18,274 nucleotides of DNA from CAZNEZ01 sp964572475 (lineage in GTDB: Bacteria; Bacillota; Clostridia; Lachnospirales; Lachnospiraceae): positions 1 through 18,274 of the forward strand of contig CAZNEZ010000047.1 of NCBI GenBank assembly GCA_964572475.1. Direction: 5' to 3'. The position numbers and the translations under genes are program-made. Below are positions 1 to 8,423 of this stretch, one piece after another. Under the pieces are notes generated by a model. The model was not told where the DNA came from, did not search any database, and saw only the letters and a program-made list of their open reading frames with translations. Each line of letters starts with the position of its first letter. Within the stretch, counting starts at the first letter, position 1.

Positions 1-114
1 ATGGGACAGCAGGCAATGGTTATTGAATCAATTCAGTCAGGAGCAAAAGACTTTATTGTTAAACCATTTCAGTCAGATAGAGTTATTGAAGCAGTAAAAA
101 AAGCAGTAGGCTGA
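1..114 (+). CDS. cheY: CheY response regulator, C-terminal fragment (5' end outside the window)
   Basis: This is the last 37 residues of a chemotaxis response regulator. Phosphorylated CheY binds the FliM/FliN(Y) switch and controls motor rotation. The visible part has the end of the receiver fold: GAKDFIVKPF contains the conserved Lys-Pro pair of the active site (K21-P22 of the fragment), followed by the last helix. The stretch MGQQAMVIESIQSGAKDF closely matches what I remember of the end of Bacillus CheY. The ATG at position 1 is an internal Met, not the start; the phospho-acceptor Asp lies upstream. The gene sits 4 nt before fliO, the same place as cheY in the Bacillus fla/che operon, which favours CheY over an unrelated receiver protein. 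Confidence 0.9.
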   Translation: MGQQAMVIESIQSGAKDFIVKPFQSDRVIEAVKKAVG

Positions 115-118
115 TAAA

Positions 119-505
119 ATGGGAATTTTAGCATTAGATATTGGCGGATTTGTTAAGTTCATATCGGTATTAGTGATATTTATATTCGTTCTTGCCCTTA
201 CATATTTTACAACCAAATGGATAGCCAGTTTCCAACGAACACAGATGGGAAAAGGAAATATTGAAGTAATTGAGGCAAGACGAATATCGAACAACAAGAT
301 GATTGATATTGTTAGAATAGGTAAACGTTATTATGCTGTTGCTGTATCTAAAGATAATATTAGCCTTATTTCAGAGGTTGATGAAGATGAGATAGAGATA
401 TGCCAACCAGCTACGTCAACAGCAAATGATAGTTTTAGCCAGATTCTTAATAGAATGAAAGACATAAAGAATACAAAACGTAAGGACGATAATAATGAGC
501 ATTAG
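119..505 (+). CDS. fliO: FliO/FliZ-type flagellar export assembly protein
   Basis: This is a 128-aa single-pass membrane protein of the FliO family (called FliZ in Bacillus). In the family, FliO helps FliP assemble into the export gate and is not part of the final core. One hydrophobic segment lies at about residues 12-31, followed by a basic juxtamembrane stretch. Next comes a small beta-rich domain (about residues 47-85) with the family-like pattern IEVIEARRISNNKMIDIVRI and a following KRYYAVAVS. The C-terminus is charged and poorly conserved. Sequence identity in FliO is always low, so the call rests mainly on this architecture and on the position between cheY and fliP. The gene overlaps fliP by 11 nt. 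The ribosome binding site is weak, which suggests coupling to cheY translation. Confidence 0.85.
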   Translation: MGILALDIGGFVKFISVLVIFIFVLALTYFTTKWIASFQRTQMGKGNIEVIEARRISNNKMIDIVRIGKRYYAVAVSKDNISLISEVDEDEIEICQPATSTANDSFSQILNRMKDIKNTKRKDDNNEH

Positions 506-1313
506 TAGAAAAAACAAAAGATTAATAAAAGTAATATGCTTAATTATTCTGGTTTTTAGTATTTCACTAATCACCTCTGTGAGAGCAAATGCAACCACAG
601 TTGGCGAAACAGATACAACAGCTTCAACTGATTCGGAAAATAATTTGTTTGGAATTAATATTTCTACAACAGGTGAAGATGGGGGACTGACAAGTGCATT
701 ACAGATTGTAATAGTTCTTACGATTTTGGCGTTATGTCCATCTATTCTTATAATGCTAACTTCATTTACAAGAATACTTATTGTACTTCATTTTACAAGA
801 TCGGCTCTTAATACGCAGACAGCTCCACCTAATCAGATATTGATTGGTTTATCGTTGTTTTTAACATTTTTTATAATGTCACCCGTTTTTAATCAGGTTT
901 ATACAGATGCAGTAAAGCCTCTTATGAATAATGAGATAACACAGGAAGAAGCATTAGATAAGGGTATGGCGCCTGTTAGAACATTTATGTTAAAACAGGT
1001 AGATGAAAAAGATGTTAATGCAATGTGTGAGATAGCTGGAATTGAAAGTGTTGAGTCAGAAGATGATATACCAACATCAGTTCTTATTCCAAGCTTTATT
1101 CTTGGTGAATTAAGAATAGCATTTTGGATAGGATTTCTGATATATATTCCATTTATTATCATAGATATGGTTGTGGCTTCGGTTCTCATGTCTATGGGTA
1201 TGATGATGTTGCCACCAACAACAATATCAATGCCGTTTAAGATTTTGCTGTTTGTTTTAGCAGATGGATGGAATTTGATAATTATTAACTTAATGAAGAC
1301 GTTTGTCCAATAG
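495..1313 (+). CDS. fliP: Flagellar export gate protein FliP
   Basis: FliP forms the pentameric ring of the FliP5Q4R1 export gate, through which rod, hook and filament subunits leave the cytoplasm. The 272-aa product has a probable cleavable signal peptide (basic start, hydrophobic core about residues 10-28, likely cut after ANA at 31-33), a Thr/Ser-rich linker, then the FliP core. Recognisable blocks are LTSFTRILIVLHFTRSA, TAPPNQILIGLSLFLTFFIM and, near the C-terminus, ADGWNLIIINLMKTF. Four membrane segments fit the family. An AAGGA ribosome binding site lies at 482-486, 8 nt before the ATG and inside the end of fliO, so the two genes are translationally coupled. The N-terminal extension before the core is longer than in enteric FliP, as is common in clostridia. 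Confidence 0.98.
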   Translation: MSISRKNKRLIKVICLIILVFSISLITSVRANATTVGETDTTASTDSENNLFGINISTTGEDGGLTSALQIVIVLTILALCPSILIMLTSFTRILIVLHFTRSALNTQTAPPNQILIGLSLFLTFFIMSPVFNQVYTDAVKPLMNNEITQEEALDKGMAPVRTFMLKQVDEKDVNAMCEIAGIESVESEDDIPTSVLIPSFILGELRIAFWIGFLIYIPFIIIDMVVASVLMSMGMMMLPPTTISMPFKILLFVLADGWNLIIINLMKTFVQ

Positions 1314-1332
1314 AAAGGCACAGGTGATTTTG

Positions 1333-1602
1333 TTGGATCAGGAAGCAGTTTTAAATATTGCCAGTGACACTTTATGGACCATAATTATAACAGTGGCACC
1401 AATACTTTTAGTATCGCTTATTGTAGGTCTGGTAATTAGTATTTTTCAGACAGTTACGTCTATTCAGGAACAAACACTTACATTTGTCCCTAAGATTATT
1501 GCCATATTTTTGGCACTAATGATATTTGGTTCATATATTCTCAATACGACTGTTTCATTTATGGAACAACTTTGGGGTAGCTTTGGAGACTACATAACAT
1601 GA
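1333..1602 (+). CDS. fliQ: Flagellar export gate protein FliQ, TTG start
   Basis: FliQ is a small helical-hairpin membrane protein; four copies wrap the FliP/FliR core of the export gate. Two long hydrophobic segments flank the conserved SIFQTVTSIQEQTLTFVPK loop, which is diagnostic. No ATG is available. In-frame candidates are TTG 1303, GTG 1324, TTG 1330 and TTG 1333. I choose TTG 1333 because AGGTGA at 1322-1327 lies 5 nt upstream and because this gives 89 residues, the usual FliQ length. TTG 1303 would overlap fliP by 11 nt but has no ribosome binding site. GTG 1324 with AAAGG at 1314-1318 is the main alternative. The stop codon overlaps the fliR start by 4 nt. Confidence 0.95.
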   Translation: MDQEAVLNIASDTLWTIIITVAPILLVSLIVGLVISIFQTVTSIQEQTLTFVPKIIAIFLALMIFGSYILNTTVSFMEQLWGSFGDYIT

Positions 1603-2375
1603 TGGATGTTACATTTACACAACAGAATCTGGAATATTTCTTACTGATTGTTGTTAGAATGACATCATTCATTTATATAGCTCCATTTTTTGGACATTCT
1701 AACACTCCACAAAGAATCAAATTAGGTTTGGCTCTTGTAGTATCATATCTTATATACTCAATAATGCCAACGCATACAGTGGAATATTCGACTATCTGGG
1801 ATTACGCAGCTATGGTGTTAAAAGAGGGTGTTGCAGGTTTGCTAATTGGTTTTTCAGCATACATATGCAATACCATTATTTTATTCTCAGGCAGATTAAT
1901 AGATACGGATATTGGACTGGCTATGGCAACAAGTTTTGACCCATTGACCAAATCACAAGTCAGTATTAGTGGTACATTCTATTCAACATTATTGGCTATG
2001 TTAATGATTACCTCTAATATGCATTTATGGCTTCTTGGCGCAATGGTGGATTCTTTCAAGCTAATACCTTTAGGGGGAATGAAAATCGGAGCAACTATGT
2101 ACACAACTGTACTTGGATTTGTTTCAGACTATTTCATTATTGGCTTTAGAATAGTACTTCCGGTATTTGCAGCGATGCTTTTGCTCAATTGTGTTCTTGG
2201 TATTTTAACTAAGATAGCACCTCAGATGCATATGTTTTCAATAGGCATACAGTTGAAAGTGTTGCTGGGATTGATAGTATTGTTTTTTACAGTTACATTA
2301 TTACCTTCTATGGCCAGCTTTATATTTGAAAAGATGAAAGATATGGTAATAGGAATGATGAGAGGTATGTTCTGA
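1599..2375 (+). CDS. fliR: Flagellar export gate protein FliR
   Basis: FliR is the single-copy subunit that closes the FliP/Q/R export gate. The 258-aa product is highly hydrophobic with about six membrane segments. It carries the family blocks YIAPFFGHSNTPQRIKLGLA (about residues 26-45) and LTKIAPQMHMFSIGIQLKVL (about residues 203-222). The start ATG overlaps the fliQ stop in an ATGA arrangement, typical of translational coupling; a second ATG three bases on (1602) is equally possible. Length and order (fliQ-fliR-flhB) match the family. Its reading frame ends 1 nt before flhB. Confidence 0.98.
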   Translation: MMDVTFTQQNLEYFLLIVVRMTSFIYIAPFFGHSNTPQRIKLGLALVVSYLIYSIMPTHTVEYSTIWDYAAMVLKEGVAGLLIGFSAYICNTIILFSGRLIDTDIGLAMATSFDPLTKSQVSISGTFYSTLLAMLMITSNMHLWLLGAMVDSFKLIPLGGMKIGATMYTTVLGFVSDYFIIGFRIVLPVFAAMLLLNCVLGILTKIAPQMHMFSIGIQLKVLLGLIVLFFTVTLLPSMASFIFEKMKDMVIGMMRGMF

Positions 2376-2376
2376 C

Positions 2377-3489
2377 ATGGAGAATATAACCATTTTAAGA
2401 TATAACCTACAGTTATTCGCTAAAGATGGACCAGGTGGCGAAAAAACTGAAGCTGCTACGCCTAAGAAGCTAGATGATGCCAGAAAAGATGGACAGGTAG
2501 CTAAGAGCAAAGAACTTGTAAGTGCAGTCTTTTTACTTGTTATGTTTGTTGCAATTAAATTTACAATTGGAACACTAGGTGAAGGCTTGATAAATAGGTT
2601 TACCACTAATTATGGCAAGATGGAAATGTTTTCTAGGACTAATGAAGTCACAGTTAATTCGGCAGTAGCTCTAATTAATGATAATTTATTACAAGTATTG
2701 TTGATTTTAGCACCGATATTTGCAGTAGCAGTATTTGTATCGTTTATTGGTGAAATAGTTCAAGTAAAGTGGCAACCTACTACGAAACCATTAAAACCTA
2801 AACTAAGTAAGTTAAATCCACTTAAAGGATTTAAAAATATATTTTCTAAGCAATCAGTTATGAATCTGCTTAAATCAATGGCAATTGTCGTTATATGTCT
2901 GATTTCTATATGGAATACACTTTCAGACAAAGTAAACATGCTATTTAATCTATATGAAGTTTCTTTGATTAGCGCAATTGAAATTATTGGAGAAATAGTA
3001 TTAGATTTAGGCATACAGATATCAGCAATATATCTTATTATTGGATTTATAGATTTTGTATTTCAAAAACGTAAATTTAAAGAAGATATGAAGATGACAA
3101 AACAGGAAGTAAAAGATGAATTTAAGAATGCTGAAGGAGATCCTCAGGTTAAGAATAAAATCAGGAGAAAGATGCAGCAGGTATCCCAAAGAAGGATGAT
3201 GCAGCAGTTACCACAAGCAGACGTAGTAATTACTAACCCTACACATTTTGCAGTAGCAATAAAATATGATTTAGATATTGCAAAAGCTCCAATTGTAATT
3301 GCAAAAGGTGAGGATTATCTGGCACAAAAAATTAAAGAAGTGGCCAGAGAAAATAAAATTGAAATCTATGAAAACAAGCCATTAGCAAGAGCTTTATATC
3401 AAAGTGTTGATATAGGCGGCGAGATACCACAAGAATTATATCAAGCAGTTGCTGAAGTACTTGCATTTGTATATAACCTAAAAAAATAA
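2377..3489 (+). CDS. flhB: Flagellar export switch protein FlhB
   Basis: FlhB is the export-gate component that switches substrate from rod/hook to filament proteins after autocleavage of its cytoplasmic domain. The 370-aa protein has an N-terminal cytoplasmic segment with GPGGEKTEAATPKKLDDARK, four hydrophobic segments between about residues 45 and 225, and a cytoplasmic C-terminal domain. The autocleavage motif NPTH is intact at residues 287-290 (nt 3235-3246), followed by FAVAIKY. The C-terminal block ENKPLARALYQSVDIGGEIP is also typical. A GAGGT ribosome binding site at 2362-2366 lies 10 nt upstream of the ATG, within fliR. Nothing is missing, so the switch should be functional. Confidence 0.99.
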   Translation: MENITILRYNLQLFAKDGPGGEKTEAATPKKLDDARKDGQVAKSKELVSAVFLLVMFVAIKFTIGTLGEGLINRFTTNYGKMEMFSRTNEVTVNSAVALINDNLLQVLLILAPIFAVAVFVSFIGEIVQVKWQPTTKPLKPKLSKLNPLKGFKNIFSKQSVMNLLKSMAIVVICLISIWNTLSDKVNMLFNLYEVSLISAIEIIGEIVLDLGIQISAIYLIIGFIDFVFQKRKFKEDMKMTKQEVKDEFKNAEGDPQVKNKIRRKMQQVSQRRMMQQLPQADVVITNPTHFAVAIKYDLDIAKAPIVIAKGEDYLAQKIKEVARENKIEIYENKPLARALYQSVDIGGEIPQELYQAVAEVLAFVYNLKK

Positions 3490-3522
3490 GAGCGATTAAT
3501 CTCAAGAAAGGAGTAGGGCTTA

Positions 3523-5556
3523 ATGAAAAAGACAGACCTGGGTGTAGGCCTATATATATTAGCAGCAATTGTATTCCTCATTATTCCTATTCCTAATGCT
3601 TTACTTGATGTGTTGCTTGCACTGAATATTGCCATTTCACTGACTATACTGTTTAATGCAATATTCTCTAAAGAGGCATTGGAGATGGCTTCATTTCCAA
3701 CACTTCTTCTTATGACAACAATATTTAGAATTTCATTAAATGTATCTTCTACTAAGTTGATTCTTGGAACAGGTGATCCTGGTGTGGTTGTTGAGACATT
3801 TGGTGAGTTCGTTGGACAGGATAATCTTATTATTGGTGTCATTGTATTTATTATTTTAATATTAGTACAGTTTATGGTTATCAATAAAGGTTCTGAGCGT
3901 GTTGCTGAGGTAACAGCGAGATTTACACTTGATGCTATGCCTGGTAAGCAGATGGCTATTGATGCGGACCTTAATACTGGTGCTATAACGGATCAGCAGG
4001 CTAGAGAAAAGAGAGAAAAACTTCAAGAAGAATCGGCTTTCTTTGGTTCTATGGATGGTGCTGTTAAGTATGTAAAAGGAGACGCCACAGCAGGTCTGAT
4101 TATTACATTTGTAAATATCATTGGTGGTATTGCAATGGGTGTTATAAATCAAGGATTGGAGATTACAGCTGCACTTAATAAATATACAATATTAACAATT
4201 GGTGATGGTCTGGTTAGCCAGATTCCTTCACTTTTAATATCGTTATCAACAGGTATTCTTGTAACAAAGGCTTCTAAGAATACAGATATGGGCGATATGA
4301 TATTTGCACAGCTATTTTCAATGGCAAAGGTATTGTATGCGGTTGGAGGAGCTATGATTTTCCTTGGAGTAGTTACTCCACTTCCTATTTATGTATTTGT
4401 ACCAATGGGAATTGCCTGTGTCTACTTTGCAAGACAGATAAAAGGAAAAGAGGGCATTGAAGGTATTGAAGAAGAGGCAGAAACAGCGGAGAATGAGGCT
4501 GAGGAGATTCGCAAGCCTGAAAATGTAGTTTCATTATTGCAGGTTGATCCTGTTAAACTTGAATTTGGATATGGCATAATTCCACTGGCTGATGTTAATC
4601 AGGGTGGAGATCTTTTGGATAGAGTTGTTATGATTAGAAGACAGATTGCGCTTGAACTTGGTACAGTTGTTCCTATTATCAGACTTAGAGATAACATTCA
4701 GCTTAATCCAAATCAATATATAATTAAAATTAAAGATATTCAGGTTAGTGAAGGCGAGATTTTATTTGATCATTATATGGCGATGAATCCAGGAATTGTA
4801 GAAGAAGAAATTACTGGTATTCCAACCTTTGAACCTTCATTCCATCTGCCAGCTATCTGGATTACTGAGAGTCAGAGAGAGAAGGCAGAGTCATTTGGCT
4901 ATACGGTTGTTGATCCACCTTCTATTATAGCAACTCATTTAACAGAGGTAATTAGAACTCACATTGCTGAGCTTCTTACCAGACAGGATGTTCAAAATCT
5001 TATCAACAATATTAAAGAATCAAATACAACGCTTGTTGATGAACTTGTACCTAAGATGTTAGGCATTGGAGAGATTCAAAAGGTATTGCAGAATCTTTTG
5101 GCAGAAGGAATTTCTATCAGAGATTTGCTTACAATACTTGAAAGTCTTGCAGATCATGCAGCTACGACAAGGGACACAGATGTATTAACGGAATATGCTA
5201 GACAGAGCCTCAAAAGGGCTATTTCTAATAAATATTTTCCAGCAAATGAAGCAACTAGTGTAGTTACGCTGGATCCAAAGGCAGAACAGGAGATTATGGC
5301 TTCTGTGAAGCAAACAGAGCAAGGTGCATACCTTACTCTTGAACCTGAAAAGTCGCAAAAGATTGTCAAATCAGTAGGAGATGAAATTAAAAAGCTTGAG
5401 AATATGGGAAAAGCTGCTATTGTTATCACCTCTCCTATTGTGAGAATGTATTTTAAACGATTAACACAGGATTATTACAAAGATTTAATTGTTGTTTCGT
5501 ATAATGAGATTGAATCAAATGTAGAATTACAATCAGTTGGGATGGTGACAATTTAA
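3523..5556 (+). CDS. flhA: Flagellar export protein FlhA (FHIPEP family)
   Basis: FlhA forms the nonameric export ring and docking platform for chaperone-substrate complexes beneath the gate. The 677-aa protein has the usual layout: about eight membrane helices in the first ~310 residues, an acidic linker (about residues 310-335, rich in Glu), and a large cytoplasmic domain to the C-terminus. The FHIPEP-type signature begins near R69 with RISLNVSSTKLILGTGDPG. A second conserved cytoplasmic stretch, ARFTLDAMPGKQMAIDADLN, follows VAEVT near residue 130. AAAGGAG at 3507-3513 gives a strong ribosome binding site 9 nt before the ATG. The 33-nt gap after flhB is the longest among the export genes, so flhA has its own initiation signal. 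It ends 1 nt before flhF. Confidence 0.99.
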   Translation: MKKTDLGVGLYILAAIVFLIIPIPNALLDVLLALNIAISLTILFNAIFSKEALEMASFPTLLLMTTIFRISLNVSSTKLILGTGDPGVVVETFGEFVGQDNLIIGVIVFIILILVQFMVINKGSERVAEVTARFTLDAMPGKQMAIDADLNTGAITDQQAREKREKLQEESAFFGSMDGAVKYVKGDATAGLIITFVNIIGGIAMGVINQGLEITAALNKYTILTIGDGLVSQIPSLLISLSTGILVTKASKNTDMGDMIFAQLFSMAKVLYAVGGAMIFLGVVTPLPIYVFVPMGIACVYFARQIKGKEGIEGIEEEAETAENEAEEIRKPENVVSLLQVDPVKLEFGYGIIPLADVNQGGDLLDRVVMIRRQIALELGTVVPIIRLRDNIQLNPNQYIIKIKDIQVSEGEILFDHYMAMNPGIVEEEITGIPTFEPSFHLPAIWITESQREKAESFGYTVVDPPSIIATHLTEVIRTHIAELLTRQDVQNLINNIKESNTTLVDELVPKMLGIGEIQKVLQNLLAEGISIRDLLTILESLADHAATTRDTDVLTEYARQSLKRAISNKYFPANEATSVVTLDPKAEQEIMASVKQTEQGAYLTLEPEKSQKIVKSVGDEIKKLENMGKAAIVITSPIVRMYFKRLTQDYYKDLIVVSYNEIESNVELQSVGMVTI

Positions 5557-5557
5557 G

Positions 5558-6736
5558 ATGATCATTAAGAAATTTCAGGCAAATAATGAAACAGACGCTA
5601 TTATGATGGCTAAAGAAGAAATGGGAAGCAGTGCTGTTGTTCTTAATATAAAGACCATCAAGCATAGAGGACTAGCAAAACTCTTTAAGAAGGATATAGT
5701 AGAGGTTACGGCAGCACTTGAAGAGAGGCAGCCAACAGATAAGATTCCTGTTAAGCAGATTGATACAACTGTACAAAAGATGAATCTGGAAAATAATATT
5801 CAGGAAGAAAAGAAGACTACAGCTATTGAGGAAAAACTTAATAATCTTCAGAGTATGCTTGAAAATCAAATGCATTCAGTTGAAAAAAAGACAGTTAATG
5901 AAGATGAAAAAGAAGAAAAACCTAAGAGTATTAATTTTACATTTTTACAGCTTATTTATAGTCAACTTTTAGATAATGAGGTTGATGAAAAATATGCAAA
6001 TGAGATTATAGGCGAAGTTGAAGCCGCACTAAAAAAAGAAGCAAATGTCGACAGCCTTTTATCAGGCATTTATCAGAAGATAGTACTTAAACTTGGAACA
6101 CCAAGACTCATTGAATTAGAAGAAAAGAAGACTAAACTGGTATTTTTCATAGGACCAACAGGTGTAGGCAAGACAACGACTATTGCAAAATTGGCATCTT
6201 ACTACAAACTTGAAAAAAAAGCCCGCGTAGCTATGATTACTTCAGATACATATAGAATTGCTGCAGTTGAGCAGCTTAGAACATATGCTAATATTTTAGA
6301 TGTTCCTCTACAGGTAATTTATACAATAGAGGAGCTTAATAATGCTATAAAAATGTTTGAGGGTTACGATATTGTACTTGTTGATACAGCAGGACGCTCA
6401 CATAAGAATAATGAGCAATGTCATGAAATGATTCATCTTATAAGGGATTGTGAGATTGACGATGAAAAGGTAAGCAAGCAGATTTATCTGGTTTTGAGTG
6501 TTGCAACCAAGTATAAAGATCTTATCCGCATTGCTGATGCATTTGGCGAGGTGAAGGATTATGGGATTATTTTTACAAAATTAGATGAAACTAGCTGCTT
6601 AGGAAGCATTTTGAATATGAAACTAAAAACTGGGATGCAGTTATCCTACATAACCAGCGGACAGACGGTTCCAGACGATATCAGCACAATTGATGCACAG
6701 ATGATTGCCAGAAACCTTCTTGGCGGTGGAGAATAG
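5558..6736 (+). CDS. flhF: Flagellar biogenesis GTPase FlhF (SRP family)
   Basis: FlhF is an SRP54-like GTPase that recruits early basal-body proteins and helps set where flagella form. The 392-aa product has the N-terminal B domain starting IIKKFQANNETDAIMMAKEE, a variable charged linker (about residues 60-125), an N domain, and a C-terminal G domain. GTPase motifs are intact: G1 GPTGVGKTT at residues 199-207, the SDTYRIAAVEQLRTY block near 229, DTAGR at 276-280 and TKLDET at 340-345. The C-terminal SYITSGQTVPDDI is typical of FlhF. It lies 1 nt after flhA and directly before flhG. FlhG stimulates FlhF GTP hydrolysis in Bacillus, so the two are expected to work as a pair here. Confidence 0.98.
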   Translation: MIIKKFQANNETDAIMMAKEEMGSSAVVLNIKTIKHRGLAKLFKKDIVEVTAALEERQPTDKIPVKQIDTTVQKMNLENNIQEEKKTTAIEEKLNNLQSMLENQMHSVEKKTVNEDEKEEKPKSINFTFLQLIYSQLLDNEVDEKYANEIIGEVEAALKKEANVDSLLSGIYQKIVLKLGTPRLIELEEKKTKLVFFIGPTGVGKTTTIAKLASYYKLEKKARVAMITSDTYRIAAVEQLRTYANILDVPLQVIYTIEELNNAIKMFEGYDIVLVDTAGRSHKNNEQCHEMIHLIRDCEIDDEKVSKQIYLVLSVATKYKDLIRIADAFGEVKDYGIIFTKLDETSCLGSILNMKLKTGMQLSYITSGQTVPDDISTIDAQMIARNLLGGGE

Positions 6737-6740
6737 GAGG
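6735..6740 (+). promoter_or_regulatory. Ribosome binding site that fixes the flhG start
   Basis: AGGAGG overlaps the flhF stop codon and sits 6 nt before the ATG at 6747. This spacing decides the start of flhG against an in-frame upstream ATG at 6705, and places flhF and flhG under coupled translation. Confidence 0.9.
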
Positions 6741-6746
6741 AATAGT

Positions 6747-7643
6747 ATGGACCAGGCAGAAAAATTAAGAAGCATAATTAAAAAGCAGAATCAAGTAGAT
6801 GTCCCTTCTCAATCCATAAAACTTGCCAGAGTTATTACGGTGACTAGCGGTAAAGGCGGCGTAGGTAAATCAAGTGTTTCAATTAATTTAGCTATGCAGT
6901 TTAGAAAGCAAGGTAAAAAGGTTATTATATTTGATGCAGATTTTGGATTAGCTAATATAGAAGTAATGTTTGGAGCTATTCCTAAGTATAATCTTGCCGA
7001 TATGATATATAGAGGAAAAGATTTAAAAGATATTATTGTAAATGGACCTATGGACATTGGATTCATTTCTGGAGGTTCGGGAATTACAGGTCTTAGTAAT
7101 ATGGGAAGAGATCAGGTATCATATTTGATTTATAAGCTAAGAGAATTGGAGACTATGGCCGATGTTATTATTATAGATACTGGAGCTGGAATCTCTGATA
7201 ATGTCTTAGAATTTGTATTGACAAGCGGAGAGGTGCTACTGATTACTACACCAGAACCAACATCTATTACGGATTCATATGCATTACTTAAAGCTCTTAG
7301 TGCTAATCCAGATTTTGATAGAGATAAGACTAATATTAAGGTAATTGCAAATAAAGTAAGCAATACCGAAGATGGTAAAAACCTTTATAATAAGCTTAGT
7401 CTTGTAGTTGACAAGTTTTTAAAGATTAAACTAGAGTTTTTAGGAATAATTCCAATGGATAATAATATTTCAAAGTCAGTTATGCAACAACAGCCGATTT
7501 CAATTGCATTTCCAGATTCACATGCAACAAAAGCTATTGAACAGCTAGTAGACAGACTTCTTAATAATGAGGAAGCTGTTGATAAGAGTAAAAAAGGTTT
7601 AGCACAGATATTTGCAAAACTGTTTAGAAATGCTAACAAATAA
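6747..7643 (+). CDS. flhG: Flagellum site-determining ATPase FlhG (MinD-like)
   Basis: FlhG (YlxH/FleN) is a MinD/ParA-type ATPase that limits flagellar number and activates FlhF GTPase. The 298-aa protein shows a deviant Walker A motif GKGGVGKS at residues 35-42 with both lysines (K36, K41), the A' box DADFGLANIE from D63, and a Walker B-like IIIDTGAG. The C-terminus holds an amphipathic, Lys/Phe-rich segment (KKGLAQIFAKLFRNANK), consistent with a membrane-targeting helix. I place the start at 6747 because a perfect AGGAGG at 6735-6740 lies 6 nt upstream. The frame is open further upstream to 6705, but that would overlap flhF by 32 nt without a ribosome binding site. The N-terminal segment before the Walker motif (about residues 1-25) matches the FlhF-activating region by position. 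Confidence 0.98.
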   Translation: MDQAEKLRSIIKKQNQVDVPSQSIKLARVITVTSGKGGVGKSSVSINLAMQFRKQGKKVIIFDADFGLANIEVMFGAIPKYNLADMIYRGKDLKDIIVNGPMDIGFISGGSGITGLSNMGRDQVSYLIYKLRELETMADVIIIDTGAGISDNVLEFVLTSGEVLLITTPEPTSITDSYALLKALSANPDFDRDKTNIKVIANKVSNTEDGKNLYNKLSLVVDKFLKIKLEFLGIIPMDNNISKSVMQQQPISIAFPDSHATKAIEQLVDRLLNNEEAVDKSKKGLAQIFAKLFRNANK

Positions 7644-7662
7644 GTTCAAGGAGGAATGAGTT

Positions 7663-8400
7663 ATGCTTTCGAAAATCGTCACGCTAGGTAACAAGATAGA
7701 GCTGAAAAAAGTTAGTAATACGATGAGCAGCTATGGGAAAACCATATTAGGTGAAGATGTAATATATTACAGTCAGGTATTTGATGTTGTGGATGAACAC
7801 AGAATCAGAATAGGAATGCCACTTATAGGTGGAAGAGTTATTCCACTTACTGTAAGTGATAAATATGATGCCTGCTTCTATACAGATAAAGGTCTATACC
7901 AATGCAGAATCGTAATAACGGACAGATATAAAGAGAATAACATATTTGTTTTAGTTGTTGAGTTAATATCAGAATTACAAAAATATCAAAGAAGACAATA
8001 TTATCGTCTTGGCTGTACTATGGACATTAAGTATAGGATATTAGAGGAGGAAGAGATTAAATTTTATTCAGATGAAAATAATAGATATTCTTGTGAGCTG
8101 GATGATAAATTTAATGATGGCATAGCACTTGACTTAAGTGGTGGCGGCATTAGATTCACTTCTAAAAAGCATCATAAACCGGGAGAGATACTTCTGCTGT
8201 TTATGGATATTTCATATGACGATAAGCAAAAGGAGTACTGCGTATTGTGTCAGCTTGTAACTTCTGATGCTTCAAAAAATAGAGAAGATATGTTTGAACA
8301 TCGAGCAAAATATTGTAATATAGATGGCGGTATCAGAGAAGAGCTAATTAAGTATATTTTTGAAGAAGAAAGAAAGCAAAGAAAAAGAGAAAAAGGTTGA
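7663..8400 (+). CDS. PilZ-domain flagellar brake protein (YcgR/MotI-like c-di-GMP receptor)
   Basis: The 245-aa protein has the two-part architecture of YcgR, Bacillus MotI (YpfA) and related proteins: an N-terminal YcgR-N-like beta domain (about residues 1-100) and a C-terminal PilZ domain. The c-di-GMP binding motifs are intact: RxxxR at R111-R115 (within RRQYYR) and DxSxxG at D157-S159-G162 (DLSGGG). In the family, c-di-GMP binding lets such proteins slow or disengage the motor; here that role is inferred. AAGGAGG at 7648-7654 lies 8 nt before the ATG. The position between flhG and cheB differs from the Bacillus operon, where the PilZ gene lies elsewhere. The highly basic tail (KQRKREKG) overlaps no known motif. 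I give no symbol because ycgR, motI and flgZ are all in use. Confidence 0.93.
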   Translation: MLSKIVTLGNKIELKKVSNTMSSYGKTILGEDVIYYSQVFDVVDEHRIRIGMPLIGGRVIPLTVSDKYDACFYTDKGLYQCRIVITDRYKENNIFVLVVELISELQKYQRRQYYRLGCTMDIKYRILEEEEIKFYSDENNRYSCELDDKFNDGIALDLSGGGIRFTSKKHHKPGEILLLFMDISYDDKQKEYCVLCQLVTSDASKNREDMFEHRAKYCNIDGGIREELIKYIFEEERKQRKREKG

Positions 8401-8423
8401 TTATCGCAGAAATGAGGTTAAAT

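Noticed and set aside
899..1321. Open minus-strand frame opposite fliP, and similar long antisense frames opposite flhA, flhG, cheB and cheA
   Set aside because: Each lies opposite a strongly conserved plus-strand gene, has no ribosome binding site or recognisable motif, and has the composition of a reverse shadow.
6997..7004. A second GCCGATAT, inside flhG
   Set aside because: No TAAA element lies at the right distance and it is within conserved flhG codons.
8397..8423. Longer cheB form from TTG 8397, overlapping the PilZ gene stop
   Set aside because: ATG 8424 has a good GAGGT ribosome binding site at proper distance, and the receiver domain begins right after it.
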